Shown here piece after piece: positions 1 to 8,370 of a DNA stretch of 56,958 nt. Source of the stretch: Paracoccus litorisediminis (GTDB lineage Bacteria > Pseudomonadota > Alphaproteobacteria > Rhodobacterales > Rhodobacteraceae); assembly GCF_009711205.1 (NCBI RefSeq), contig NZ_WMIG01000024.1, positions 1 through 56,958 of the forward strand. Direction: 5' to 3'. Under the pieces are notes generated by a model. It was not told the DNA's origin. It worked only from the letters and a program-made list of their open reading frames with translations, and searched no databases. The position numbers and the translations under genes are program-made. Position 1 is the stretch's first letter; the number at the start of each line of letters is the position of its first letter.

Positions 1-82
1 CACCGATGGCCTCCCGGTCATCGCACCCTTCGCAAGCTCCGGTTGCGTTGACAGCTGGAGTCGCATCTGGCAGCAAAGGGCT

Positions 83-652
83 ATGGCAGGAAATGCACAA
101 TGTGTACAAAGCGCGCGCCCTGCCGGATCGGAGGGGGCGGTGGCGACCACCACGGACGGTGCGGATCTGAAGCGACAGGCGGCCCCGGCCCCGGGATGGG
201 CGGATCTCGGCAAGCGCAAGCGCGCCAAGACCCAACGCATCCGGGAATCCGGGGCGACCACCACTTCCGGGAAGGCGGTGACGGTGCGGCTCTCGCAGGA
301 AGAGCTTGAGGCACTTGCCCGGCTGCAGACCCGCATGGGGGCGGGGTCGCGCTCGGATGCGCTGCGCTCGGTCCTGCGCGCCAGTGTCGGATTGCTGGAA
401 TTCCCGCCCGAGCAGGCCGCGAAGCTCGGTGAGATCAAATCCGAGCTGCACAAGATCGGTGTCAATGTGAACCAGATCGCCCTGGCCGCCAATCGCGGGC
501 GCGTCGATCTCGCCCGGGCCGAATGGCAGGCGCTGAACGAGTTGCGCCTCGCGCTGCCAAAGCTCCGGACCTGGCTCAATGCCGTGGTCGAGGAACAGCG
601 CCGCCGCGGCGTGCGGCTCTTCCGGAATTATTCGGAGCGTGCGGATGGCTAG
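83..652 (+). CDS. mobC: MobC-like plasmid mobilisation accessory protein
   Basis: A 189-residue protein whose N-terminal ~65 residues are low-complexity and basic. They are followed by a ribbon-helix-helix-like segment (KAVTVRLSQEELEALARLQ, about residues 64-82) and a helical C-terminus with ELHKIGVNVNQIA (about 122-134), the stretch typical of MobC/relaxosome accessory proteins. Such proteins bind near oriT and help the relaxase melt and nick DNA. Its stop codon overlaps the relaxase start (ATGGCTAG), so the two are translationally coupled. The ATG at 83 follows an AAAGGG stretch. An oriT would be expected just upstream, but only 82 bases are visible and no clear nic site was identified. Family assignment is by recognisable pattern only. 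Confidence 0.8.
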   Translation: MAGNAQCVQSARPAGSEGAVATTTDGADLKRQAAPAPGWADLGKRKRAKTQRIRESGATTTSGKAVTVRLSQEELEALARLQTRMGAGSRSDALRSVLRASVGLLEFPPEQAAKLGEIKSELHKIGVNVNQIALAANRGRVDLARAEWQALNELRLALPKLRTWLNAVVEEQRRRGVRLFRNYSERADG

Positions 653-2468
653 CGTGACGGAAGGGGTCCTCGAGGACTTGCGCCTGCGCTATCTGCGCGG
701 TGGCAAGGGATCCACGCGGCAACGCTTCACCACTCGCGCCAACAATCTCTGGCGTCTGGCCCAGGGCTCGAATGCCGCAGTGCTGAAGAAGATCCATCAT
801 GGCGGCACCCATAACCGCAAGCAGCTCGGCAATCAGTTCGACTATCTCTTCGCCAAGGCCAGTGCGATCTTCGGCAATATGGTCGAGCATGATCCGAAGG
901 GGCGCACGCTTAGCCGCGAGGAACGCAAGACCATTGCCGGGGATTGGGAAGATGCCTGGACGGGTGATCCGAAAAACGGCCATACCACGCATCTGCTCCT
1001 GTCCTTTCCGGCTGATGTCGCGCCCGAGCGTGCGCTGCAAGTCGCCGAGATCTGGGCGGCGGAAATGTTTCAAAGCGGCCGGCATGTCGCGGATGAATGG
1101 GCCTATATCGCGGCGCTGCATACCGATCGCAGCCACCCCCATGTCCATATCGTCATCAACAATCGCGGGCTGGAAAACGACAGCTGGTTCTACATGGCCA
1201 AGGGCCATGCCTTTGATGTGTTGAAGATGAAGGAGCGCATGGTCGAGATCGCGGCGGAGCAGGGGCTCTATCTCGACAGTGCCTCGCGCATTGAGCGTGG
1301 CAAGCTCACCTATGGCCCATCGCGGGCCGAGCTGGAGCGGGCTTTGCGCGAGGGCCGCGAGGTCCGGGAAGTGCCGCTGCAGGGTCAGGCGGTGCGTGAT
1401 GCCCTGGCGCAGATCCGCGAGAACGTCGCCACCTTGCAGATCTTCTCTTCCATGGCGCGGCAAGGTCGCGAGGCGGAATTGGCGGCGCGGATCGAGGCTG
1501 TCGCGCAGCGCCTCGCGCGCGGCGGGATCATTCAATCGACGGAGGATTTCATGCAAGCTCAGGACGTTCAGAGCCGCGGCGATCTCGGCCGCTATTACGA
1601 TACCTGGCTCAGCCGGGTCGAGAGTGGCATCAAGCAATTGCCGCAATCGGAACAAGGCGAGATGCGGCGCGACTTCTACACCGCCGCCGCCGATGTCGCC
1701 CGCGAGCTGGGCGATGCCCGTGGCGCCGCGTTGATGCAGCGCCCGGCGCAGGAGGCGCTGCATCGCAGCCAGATCGGCGCGACTGCAATCACCCGCGATG
1801 GGGTGACCCGCGAGATCGGCCGTGACGGCATCGCCGAGATCCGCGACCGGATTTCCGCGGCGGCGAGATCCAGCGGACTGGATCCGGCCCAGGTGCAACA
1901 GCGCCTGAGCCAGGGCGCGGCCAATGCCTGGCAGGAGCGCGACTGGACGCGGCAGGACATCCAGGCGGTGGCGGAGAGCCGGCGGCTCGATCTCGCCGGC
2001 GAGAAGGATCCGGGCAAGGCCGCAAGCCTGGTCGACAGTTTCTATGCCAAGGCCGCCGAACTGCTGGATCGCGGCTTCGAGCCGCGCCGCGACAATGATC
2101 GCCTGTCACGGACCCTGCAGGCGATGTCGCAGGCGCTGCAACAGGATTGTCAGCTGGCCTTCCAGAGTGACGAACAGGCTGGACGCTTCGCCAGGGATCT
2201 GAGCCAACGCTACGGCAATGACCTGATGTCACGGCTGGCCAAGGGCGACGACCGCGCCTTGGCCATCGATATTCCCGATCCTGCGCAAAGGCGTGACATC
2301 GCCCGGGCCATCACCGCCGCCGCCGAACAGCATGAGAGCATGGGCATGAGCCTGAAACAGGTCCAGGAGGCCAAGGCGCGGCTGCCAGATCTGGGAACGG
2401 GCGCGGGCAAGCGCCAGGCGGATCGCTCGCAAGCACCTGACCGTGAGCATCGCGACCGCGAGCGTTAG
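645..2468 (+). CDS. Relaxase/mobilisation nuclease, VirD2-like
   Basis: A 607-residue relaxase. The histidine triad HTDRSHPHVH lies at residues 159-168 and is the metal-binding motif III of MOB-type relaxases. The N-terminal region (about 1-230) forms the nicking domain; the rest is a helical, charged tail ending in a very basic stretch. It should nick oriT and pilot the strand during conjugation using a type IV system supplied elsewhere. The start was placed at the ATG overlapping the mobC stop; an in-frame ATG 66 bases further upstream lies wholly inside mobC and is unlikely. Its 3' half is duplicated, in degraded form, near 31 kb. The frame is uninterrupted here, so this copy is presumably functional. 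Confidence 0.85.
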   Translation: MASVTEGVLEDLRLRYLRGGKGSTRQRFTTRANNLWRLAQGSNAAVLKKIHHGGTHNRKQLGNQFDYLFAKASAIFGNMVEHDPKGRTLSREERKTIAGDWEDAWTGDPKNGHTTHLLLSFPADVAPERALQVAEIWAAEMFQSGRHVADEWAYIAALHTDRSHPHVHIVINNRGLENDSWFYMAKGHAFDVLKMKERMVEIAAEQGLYLDSASRIERGKLTYGPSRAELERALREGREVREVPLQGQAVRDALAQIRENVATLQIFSSMARQGREAELAARIEAVAQRLARGGIIQSTEDFMQAQDVQSRGDLGRYYDTWLSRVESGIKQLPQSEQGEMRRDFYTAAADVARELGDARGAALMQRPAQEALHRSQIGATAITRDGVTREIGRDGIAEIRDRISAAARSSGLDPAQVQQRLSQGAANAWQERDWTRQDIQAVAESRRLDLAGEKDPGKAASLVDSFYAKAAELLDRGFEPRRDNDRLSRTLQAMSQALQQDCQLAFQSDEQAGRFARDLSQRYGNDLMSRLAKGDDRALAIDIPDPAQRRDIARAITAAAEQHESMGMSLKQVQEAKARLPDLGTGAGKRQADRSQAPDREHRDRER

Positions 2469-2493
2469 GTCGATGACAAGGGAGGGCAGGGTG

Positions 2494-2640
2494 ATGGAGA
2501 TCGATCAGGGCAAGATTGACGATTGCGCTCTCGCTTCGCTCTTCCTGACGCTGGATCGCGACCGCCGGGTCTCCAGGCGCAGGAGGAAAGGGGCACCGGA
2601 TGATCACCCTTGCGATCTTCCCCGACGGGACGGTGTTTGA
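2494..2640 (+). pseudogene. Truncated DUF6429-family ORF next to the relaxase
   Basis: The start MEIDQGKIDDCALASLFLTL resembles DUF6429-family proteins, which in my memory begin with an MEID-K-IDD-LALL-LTL type sequence and continue with a WKGFDWD segment. Here the resemblance stops after about 20 residues and the frame runs out at residue 48 in an arginine-rich tail. I therefore read it as a truncated remnant, downstream of a GGGAGGG stretch and 25 bases after the relaxase stop. The same start occurs at 31470, truncated at a different place. Function of the family is unknown. The family call rests on memory of the N-terminus only. Confidence 0.5.
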
Positions 2641-2743
2641 TCTTGGCGGGGCTGATGATGTCGACGCGCGGCAATTGGACGCACTCCGCGATCTGCGGGA
2701 CGATTGGAAAGCTGCCAGTTCTTACTACGTCAAGATAACGTAG
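2600..2743 (+). CDS. Small hypothetical protein, 47 residues
   Basis: A short ORF (MITLAIFPDGTVFDLGG...) preceded by a strong Shine-Dalgarno sequence, AGGAGGAAAGG at 2581-2591, 8 bases before the ATG. It overlaps the end of the truncated DUF6429-like frame in another frame. Composition is acidic (several Asp pairs in the middle) and no domain was recognised. It sits exactly at the junction between the mob module and the catabolic island and is absent from the second mob copy. It could be a genuine small gene or a fragment; the ribosome binding site is the main support. Confidence 0.4.
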   Translation: MITLAIFPDGTVFDLGGADDVDARQLDALRDLRDDWKAASSYYVKIT

Positions 2744-2823
2744 CTCTTCCTACTCAATGAAAGCGGTTTTGGACGCTCTGCCCCCTCCCGTGCTAGTCCA
2801 GCTGAACTTACCGGGAGAAACAG

Positions 2824-4332
2824 ATGAACATCAGCGTAAGCCAGACGCCACCGCCACTCCTGTCCCGTGACATGGTTCTGCCAAGACAGCGCGGATTGTA
2901 TTTCGGAGGGGGCTGGCATGCAGCCGAAGCCGGGCGGAGCTTCGAGATAACCAGTCCCGGAAGTGGTGAATCCCTTGGTCTGGTGGCGGATGCCTCGCCG
3001 TGCGATGTGGATCGCGCAGTGGCCGCCGCGCGCGCCGCCTTTCCGGATTGGCGCGACACTGCCCCGCTTGAACGCGCCAGAATGCTGCGGCGCATGGCCC
3101 AGATCGTGAGGGACAATGCCCGTGAACTGGCGATGCTTGACGCGCTGGACTGCGGTAATCCCGTCGCCGCCATGGTCGGGGATGCAGCGATCGCAGCCGC
3201 GCAGATCGACTTCTTCGCTGGCCTCGTGACCGAGATGAAGGGGGCCTCGATCCCGATGGGACCGGACCGGCTGAACACTTCGGTGCGCGAGCCGCTGGGC
3301 GTGGTCGCCCGAATCGTGCCCTTCAACCATCCCTTCATGTTCGCGGCCGGAAAGTCGGCGGCGCCGCTGGCGGCGGGCAACACGATCATCGTCAAGCCGC
3401 CAGAGCAGGCGCCGCTTTCGGCATTGCGACTTGCCGAGCTGCTGGAGGATGTGCTGCCGCCCGGCGTGTTCAATGTCGTCACCGGATCGGGGCGTGCGAC
3501 GGGCGAGGCTTTGGTGCGCCATCCAGGCACAGACTCGGTCGCACTGATCGGCTCGGTCGGTGCGGGGCAGGGCGTGATGCGCAGCGCGGCCGACAGGGTC
3601 AAGCCGGTGCTGCTTGAGCTTGGTGGCAAGAACGCCCTGATTGCCGGGCCTGATGCCGACCCCGAGGCGGTGGCGGGTGCCATGGTCGCGGGCATGAACT
3701 TTGCCTGGTGCGGGCAGTCTTGCGGCTCGACCAGCCGGGCCTTCCTGCATGCCGACATCCATGACCGCGTCCTTGCCCATCTGGCCGAGAAGATCTGTGC
3801 CTTCCGGCCGGGTCGGCCGGATGATTGGGCGACGACCATGGGGGCAATCATCTCGCCCGCGCAGCACCAGCGCATCCTTGGCTATATCGAGACGGCCAAG
3901 GCCGAGGGCGCAAGGCTGGTGCATGGCGGCGTCGTGCCGGAGGGCCCCGAGACCGAGGGCGGACTCTTCATCGAGCCCACGGTATTCGCCGATGTCACAC
4001 AGGACATGACCATCGCGCGCGAGGAAATCTTCGGCCCGGTCCTTGCCGTTTTGAAATGGCAGGACGAGGCCCGGATGCTGCGCGAGGTAAACTCGGTAGA
4101 GGTCGGGCTGACCTGCGCGATCTGGACCAACGATCTGGCGGCGGCCATGCGCATCGCGGCCGCCGTTGATGTCGGATATGTCTGGGTCAACGAGGTCAGC
4201 CGGCATTTTTTGGGCGCGCCCTTTGGCGGCACCAAGCTGTCGGGGCTGGGGCGCGAGGAATGCCTGGCCGAACTGCTGAGCTTCACCAAGGAAAAGAACA
4301 TCCATGTCAAGTTCGGGCCGCGCGCGGTCTGA
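2824..4332 (+). CDS. NAD(P)-dependent aldehyde dehydrogenase
   Basis: A 502-residue ALDH superfamily enzyme oxidising an aldehyde to the acid. The catalytic cysteine is C300 in GQSCGS and the general base is E265 in ELGGKN, with the expected spacing between them. The cofactor/substrate region PFNHPFMFAAGK and the later EEIFGPV motif are present, so it should be active. It is the first gene of a plus-strand unit continuing into tctB, tctA, the ThDP enzyme and the decarboxylase-like gene, so its substrate is probably an aldehyde made in that pathway. The start follows GGGAGAAACAG. Substrate cannot be read from sequence; betaine-aldehyde-type and semialdehyde-type ALDHs look alike at this level. 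Confidence 0.88.
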   Translation: MNISVSQTPPPLLSRDMVLPRQRGLYFGGGWHAAEAGRSFEITSPGSGESLGLVADASPCDVDRAVAAARAAFPDWRDTAPLERARMLRRMAQIVRDNARELAMLDALDCGNPVAAMVGDAAIAAAQIDFFAGLVTEMKGASIPMGPDRLNTSVREPLGVVARIVPFNHPFMFAAGKSAAPLAAGNTIIVKPPEQAPLSALRLAELLEDVLPPGVFNVVTGSGRATGEALVRHPGTDSVALIGSVGAGQGVMRSAADRVKPVLLELGGKNALIAGPDADPEAVAGAMVAGMNFAWCGQSCGSTSRAFLHADIHDRVLAHLAEKICAFRPGRPDDWATTMGAIISPAQHQRILGYIETAKAEGARLVHGGVVPEGPETEGGLFIEPTVFADVTQDMTIAREEIFGPVLAVLKWQDEARMLREVNSVEVGLTCAIWTNDLAAAMRIAAAVDVGYVWVNEVSRHFLGAPFGGTKLSGLGREECLAELLSFTKEKNIHVKFGPRAV

Positions 4333-4352
4333 CCGGATGGGGAGGGGGGAAT

Positions 4353-4799
4353 ATGCGTTTCGAGGACAGACCGATGCGATGGGACGTGCTGGTCGGCGCG
4401 GTGATCATCGGCGTCGCGGCAATCTTCTTTGGCTATGGCCTGAGGCTGTCCTTTGGCAGCCCGATGCAGATGGGGCCCGGCTTCGTTCCGGTCTGCACGG
4501 CGGCGATCCTTGCCCTGCTGGGCACCATCATCACGGTCGAGGGCTGGCGGGGCGAGCCGACCCTTGCCGACCTGCCGCGCCTGCGGCCCTTTCTCGTCGT
4601 CGTGGCCTGTCCCATCGTCTTTGCGATGATGATCGGCTGGGCCGGAATGGTTCCCACGGTGATCGTCACCTCGCTTCTGGCCCGCATGGCCGAGCCGTTT
4701 CGCTGGGGTTGGGATCTTCTGCTGGTTCCGCTGACGCTGGTGATTATCGCGGTCGTCGTCTTCATCAAGTTCATCGGCGTGGCCATTCCGATCTTCTGA
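4353..4799 (+). CDS. tctB: Tripartite tricarboxylate transporter small membrane subunit TctB
   Basis: A 148-residue protein with about four hydrophobic helices (first WDVLVGAVIIGVAAIFFGYG, last two in the C-terminal third), the size and layout of TctB/DUF1468 proteins. With TctA it forms the inner-membrane part of a sodium- or proton-driven carboxylate importer that receives substrate from a periplasmic TctC. The start was placed at the ATG after GGAGGGGGG; a longer reading would run back into the ALDH gene. It lies 20 bases after the ALDH stop and 25 before tctA. This is the only tctB in the window although four tctC genes are present. Confidence 0.85.
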   Translation: MRFEDRPMRWDVLVGAVIIGVAAIFFGYGLRLSFGSPMQMGPGFVPVCTAAILALLGTIITVEGWRGEPTLADLPRLRPFLVVVACPIVFAMMIGWAGMVPTVIVTSLLARMAEPFRWGWDLLLVPLTLVIIAVVVFIKFIGVAIPIF

Positions 4800-4824
4800 T
4801 CGGCTGAAAAGGGGGGAGGAAGAA

Positions 4825-6318
4825 ATGCTGCATGAATTCATGAACGGCTTCGGCCTTGCGGCAAGCTGGCAGAATCTTGGCTTTGCGCTGGTCGGCTGCG
4901 TGCTCGGCACACTGATTGGTGTCCTGCCGGGGGTTGGGCCGCTGGCGACGATCTCGATGCTGCTGTCGATCACGATCTATCTGGACCCGCTGTCGTCGCT
5001 GGTCATGCTGGCCGGGATCTTTTACGGCGCGCAATATGGCGGCTCGACCACGGCCATCCTGTGCAACCTGCCGGGCGAGGCCTCGGCCGTTGTCACCGTG
5101 CTTGACGGCCACAAGATGGCGCGGAAAGGACGGGCGGGGGCTGCACTGGCCATCGCGGCGCTCGGCTCGCTGTTCGCGGGGATCGTCGCGACACTGATCA
5201 TCGCGCTTTTCGCGCCGGCACTGTCGAAATTCGCGCTGCGCTTCAATGCGCCGGAATATTTCGTGCTGATGATGCTGGGCCTGTTCGCGGCAGTCGTCTT
5301 TTCGCATGGCAAGATGTCGAAGGCGCTGGCGATGACCGCCCTTGGCATCCTGCTGGGCACCATTGGCACCGATATCGAGACCGGCGCCTCGCGCTATACC
5401 TTCGGCGTTCCGCAACTGTCCGAAGGCATCGGCATTGTCGCGCTGTCGATGGGGCTGTTTGGTTTGTCCGAGATCATCATGAACATCTCGCGCACCGAAA
5501 GCCGCGAGGTTCTGAGCGCGACCATTGGCAGGCTCTGGCCCTCGCGTGAGGAAACCCGTCGCGCGGCCCCGGCGGTCGTGCGCGGCACGGCAATCGGCGC
5601 GCTTTTGGGGCTGCTGCCGGGCGGTGGCGTCACACTGTCAACCTTTGCCGCCTATATCTTCGAGAAGAAGATCTCGAAGAACCCGCAGGAATTCGGGCAG
5701 GGCGCGGTCGAGGGTCTGGCCGCGCCGGAGGCCGCCAACAATGCCGCCGCCCAGACCTCGTTCATTCCGCTGCTGACGCTGGGCATTCCGACCACGCCGA
5801 CGCTCGCGCTGCTTCTTGGCGCGATGATCATGCAGGGCATCCAGCCCGGCCCGCAGGTGATGACGACCCGACCGGACCTGTTCTGGGGTCTGATCGCCTC
5901 GATGCTGATCGGCAATGTCATGCTGGTGATCATCAACCTGCCGATGATCGGCGTCTGGGTGCAATTGCTGCGCGTGCCCTATCGAATCCTGTTCCCGGTC
6001 ATCCTGACAATCTGCTGCATCGGGGCCTATGCGATGGAGTTCTCCTCCGTCGACCTGATCTCGATGGCGCTGTTTGCCGGGGCGGGGGTGCTGCTGTCGG
6101 CCTTCGGCTTCCCGCCGGTGCCCCTGTTGCTGGGCTTCATCCTCGGGCCGCTGGCCGAGGAGAACCTGCGCCGCGCCATGGCGATCGCCGGGGGTGACAT
6201 CACCGTCTTTGTCACCCGGCCGGTATCGGCGACGATGATCGGTGTCATCCTGCTGATGGTCCTGATCATGGCCGCGCCGAAGTTCCGCCGGAACCGCGCC
6301 GTCTTCGACGAGGGCTAG
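4825..6318 (+). CDS. tctA: Tripartite tricarboxylate transporter large permease TctA
   Basis: A 497-residue polytopic membrane protein with the TctA signatures: near residue 32 LPGVGPLATISM, then YGGSTTAILCNLPGE (about 71-85) and the repeat-like LPGGGVTLSTFAAY in the second half, followed by a PEAANNAA stretch. These glycine/proline-rich loops are the conserved pore motifs of the family. It imports carboxylates delivered by TctC proteins. Preceded by GGGGGGAGGAAG as ribosome binding site. As the only TctA here, it probably works with several of the four TctC proteins, or further tctA copies exist outside the window. Confidence 0.9.
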   Translation: MLHEFMNGFGLAASWQNLGFALVGCVLGTLIGVLPGVGPLATISMLLSITIYLDPLSSLVMLAGIFYGAQYGGSTTAILCNLPGEASAVVTVLDGHKMARKGRAGAALAIAALGSLFAGIVATLIIALFAPALSKFALRFNAPEYFVLMMLGLFAAVVFSHGKMSKALAMTALGILLGTIGTDIETGASRYTFGVPQLSEGIGIVALSMGLFGLSEIIMNISRTESREVLSATIGRLWPSREETRRAAPAVVRGTAIGALLGLLPGGGVTLSTFAAYIFEKKISKNPQEFGQGAVEGLAAPEAANNAAAQTSFIPLLTLGIPTTPTLALLLGAMIMQGIQPGPQVMTTRPDLFWGLIASMLIGNVMLVIINLPMIGVWVQLLRVPYRILFPVILTICCIGAYAMEFSSVDLISMALFAGAGVLLSAFGFPPVPLLLGFILGPLAEENLRRAMAIAGGDITVFVTRPVSATMIGVILLMVLIMAAPKFRRNRAVFDEG

Positions 6319-6333
6319 AACCCGATCCGCGCC

Positions 6334-6409
6334 GGCCCGCCCTGCGGGCCGCGCCTGAACAGACCACCACCCGACAATGCCGCCACCCGCCGTCCCCGCA
6401 TCAGCGGGG
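6334..6409 (+). terminator. Two GC-rich hairpins between tctA and the ThDP gene
   Basis: GGCCCGC-CCT-GCGGGCC (6334-6350) and CCCCGC-ATCA-GCGGGG (6394-6409) are perfect stems in the 234-base gap after tctA. Neither has a T-run, so they could be weak terminators, attenuators or mRNA stabilisers rather than full stops. The rest of the gap holds nothing I recognise. Confidence 0.4.
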
Positions 6410-6552
6410 GCGACCGGGGCAGGCTTGCCCGCAGGATATCGGCCCGGTCCGGCACGCCAAAGCCAAAAGCTTCCGCAGCCCCAAATCGACGGTCTTTGTC
6501 CGTCGACCGGCCCGAATGGAATACTGCCTCCAATGAAAGGGGACTGAATATC

Positions 6553-8370
6553 ATGAAGGACACGCCAAAAAGCATCTGCGTGAGCGCGGCACCCGCCGAT
6601 GTCGAGCAGCCGCTGCGTCAGGAAACGTTCGATGCGATCTTTGGCAGCGATTTGATGGCCGAGGCAATCAAGGCGCTGGACATTCCCTATGTCGCGCTGA
6701 ACCCCGGAGCGAGCTATCGCGGGCTGCATGACAGTCTGGTGAACTATCTTGGCAATGAAGGCCCGCAGATGCTGCTGTGCCTGCATGAGGAACATGCCGT
6801 CGCGATCGCCCATGGCTGGGCCAAGGTGACGGGCCGCGCGATGGCGGCGGTGGCGCATTCGAATGTCGGGTTGATGCATGCCACCATGGCCGTGTTCAAC
6901 GCTTGGTGTGACCGGATGCCGCTGATCTTGCTGGGCGCGACCGGGCCGGTGGATGCCGCGAAACGTCGCCCGTGGATCGAATGGATCCATACCGCGCGCG
7001 ACCAAGGCGCGTTGGTGCGGGACTATGTGAAATGGGACGACCAGCCCGGCTCGGCGCTGGCGGCGCGGGAATCGATCCTGCGGGCCGACTGGATCTCGAA
7101 CATGGCGCCCAAGGGGCCGGTCTATGTGAACCTCGATGCCGGGCTGCAGGAGGCCGAGCTGCCCGCGTTGCCCTCCGCGATCGACGCGGGCCGCTATCGT
7201 CCGGCGGTGTCCTCGGGGGCGGATGCGGTGGAGTTGGCGCGGATCGCCGAGGTGCTGCTGCAAGCCCGCAAGCCAGTCATTCTGGCGGGCCGCGCCTCTC
7301 GCGACCCGGAGGCCTGGAACCGGCGGATCGCGCTTGCCGAGAGGCTGGGGGCGAAGGTGCTGACCGACCTGAAGATCGGCGCGAGCTTTCCGACCGACCA
7401 TCCGCTGCATGCCGGGGCGCCCGGCATCTATGCCGTGCCCGAGGCCCGCGCCGCAGTTGCCGAGGCCGACGTGATCCTATCGCTCGATTGGGTCGATCTG
7501 GGCGGGATGCTGGATGCGGCCTTCCAGGGGGCGCCGGTCACGGCGACGGTGATCCAGATCTCGCTGGACCATAACCTGCATCGCGGCTGGAGCATGGATT
7601 ATCAGGCCTTGCCTGTCGTCGACATCATGCTGGCGGCCGATCCGGATCAGGCCTTACCGGGCCTTTGTGGGGCTTTGGGCATCGGTGACAGCCTGCCCGC
7701 AACCTATCTTCCCAAGGCGCTGGCGGATTATCCCGAACTGGGCGAGGAGCCGATCCTGATGGGGCATCTGGCCCATGCGCTGGCGCGCGCGACGCAGGGC
7801 TATGATGTGTCCTTCGTCCATCTGCCGCTGGGCTGGGACGGAGCGCTCTGGCATTTCCGCCATCCGCTGGATTTCCTCGGCTCTGATGGCGGCGGCGGGA
7901 TCGGCGGCGGACCGGGCATCGCCGTTGGCGCAGCGCTGGCGCTGAAGGATACCGGGCGGCTGCCGGTCTGCGTCGGGGGCGATGGCGATTTCCTGATGGG
8001 CGTCACCGCGATCTGGACCGCCGTGCATTACCGCATCCCGCTGCTGTATCTGGTCGGGAACAATCAGTCCTTCTTCAATGACGAGGTGCATCAGGAACGG
8101 GTGGCGAGGATGCGCGGCCGCCCGGTCGAGAACAAGTGGATCGGGATGCGCATGGACGATCCCGAGATCGACGTGGCGGGGATCGCGCGGGCGCAGGGCG
8201 CGCTTGGCCTTGGCCCGGTGAAATCGGCCGATGCGCTGGAAGCGGTGCTGCGCGAGGCGCTGGCCCATGTCGAGGCCGGTGGCGTCGCCGTCGTCGATAT
8301 CCGGGTCGAGCCCGGCTACACCCCGGCAATGGTCGCCTCGCTGAACCGCCATGCGGGGGAGAAGAAGTGA
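6553..8370 (+). CDS. Thiamine-diphosphate-dependent enzyme, acetolactate synthase-like
   Basis: A 605-residue protein with the three-domain layout of the acetolactate synthase/benzoylformate decarboxylase/IolD group. The N-terminal cofactor-activating glutamate is probably E80 (LHEEHAVAIAHGWAKVTG). The ThDP-binding signature begins with GGDGD at 475-479 and closes with GNNQ at 502-505. Reactions in this superfamily include 2-oxoacid decarboxylation, carboligation and IolD-type ring opening of a cyclic dione, and the sequence alone does not decide among them. The start was placed at the ATG following GAAAGGGGACTG; an in-frame upstream start at 6496 has poorer context. Its stop overlaps the next start (TGATG), so the next protein is translationally coupled and likely acts in the same step or the next. 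Confidence 0.8.
   Translation: MKDTPKSICVSAAPADVEQPLRQETFDAIFGSDLMAEAIKALDIPYVALNPGASYRGLHDSLVNYLGNEGPQMLLCLHEEHAVAIAHGWAKVTGRAMAAVAHSNVGLMHATMAVFNAWCDRMPLILLGATGPVDAAKRRPWIEWIHTARDQGALVRDYVKWDDQPGSALAARESILRADWISNMAPKGPVYVNLDAGLQEAELPALPSAIDAGRYRPAVSSGADAVELARIAEVLLQARKPVILAGRASRDPEAWNRRIALAERLGAKVLTDLKIGASFPTDHPLHAGAPGIYAVPEARAAVAEADVILSLDWVDLGGMLDAAFQGAPVTATVIQISLDHNLHRGWSMDYQALPVVDIMLAADPDQALPGLCGALGIGDSLPATYLPKALADYPELGEEPILMGHLAHALARATQGYDVSFVHLPLGWDGALWHFRHPLDFLGSDGGGGIGGGPGIAVGAALALKDTGRLPVCVGGDGDFLMGVTAIWTAVHYRIPLLYLVGNNQSFFNDEVHQERVARMRGRPVENKWIGMRMDDPEIDVAGIARAQGALGLGPVKSADALEAVLREALAHVEAGGVAVVDIRVEPGYTPAMVASLNRHAGEKK

Noticed and set aside
1..82. oriT upstream of mobC
   Set aside because: Expected by position, but only 82 bases are visible and no convincing nic-site or inverted repeat was identified.
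579..644. Upstream extension of the relaxase start
   Set aside because: Lies inside mobC; the ATG overlapping the mobC stop is the normal coupled start.
576..1898. Long minus-strand open frame (440 codons) opposite the relaxase
   Set aside because: It mirrors the GC-biased codons of a well-supported relaxase, has no ribosome binding site and no domain.
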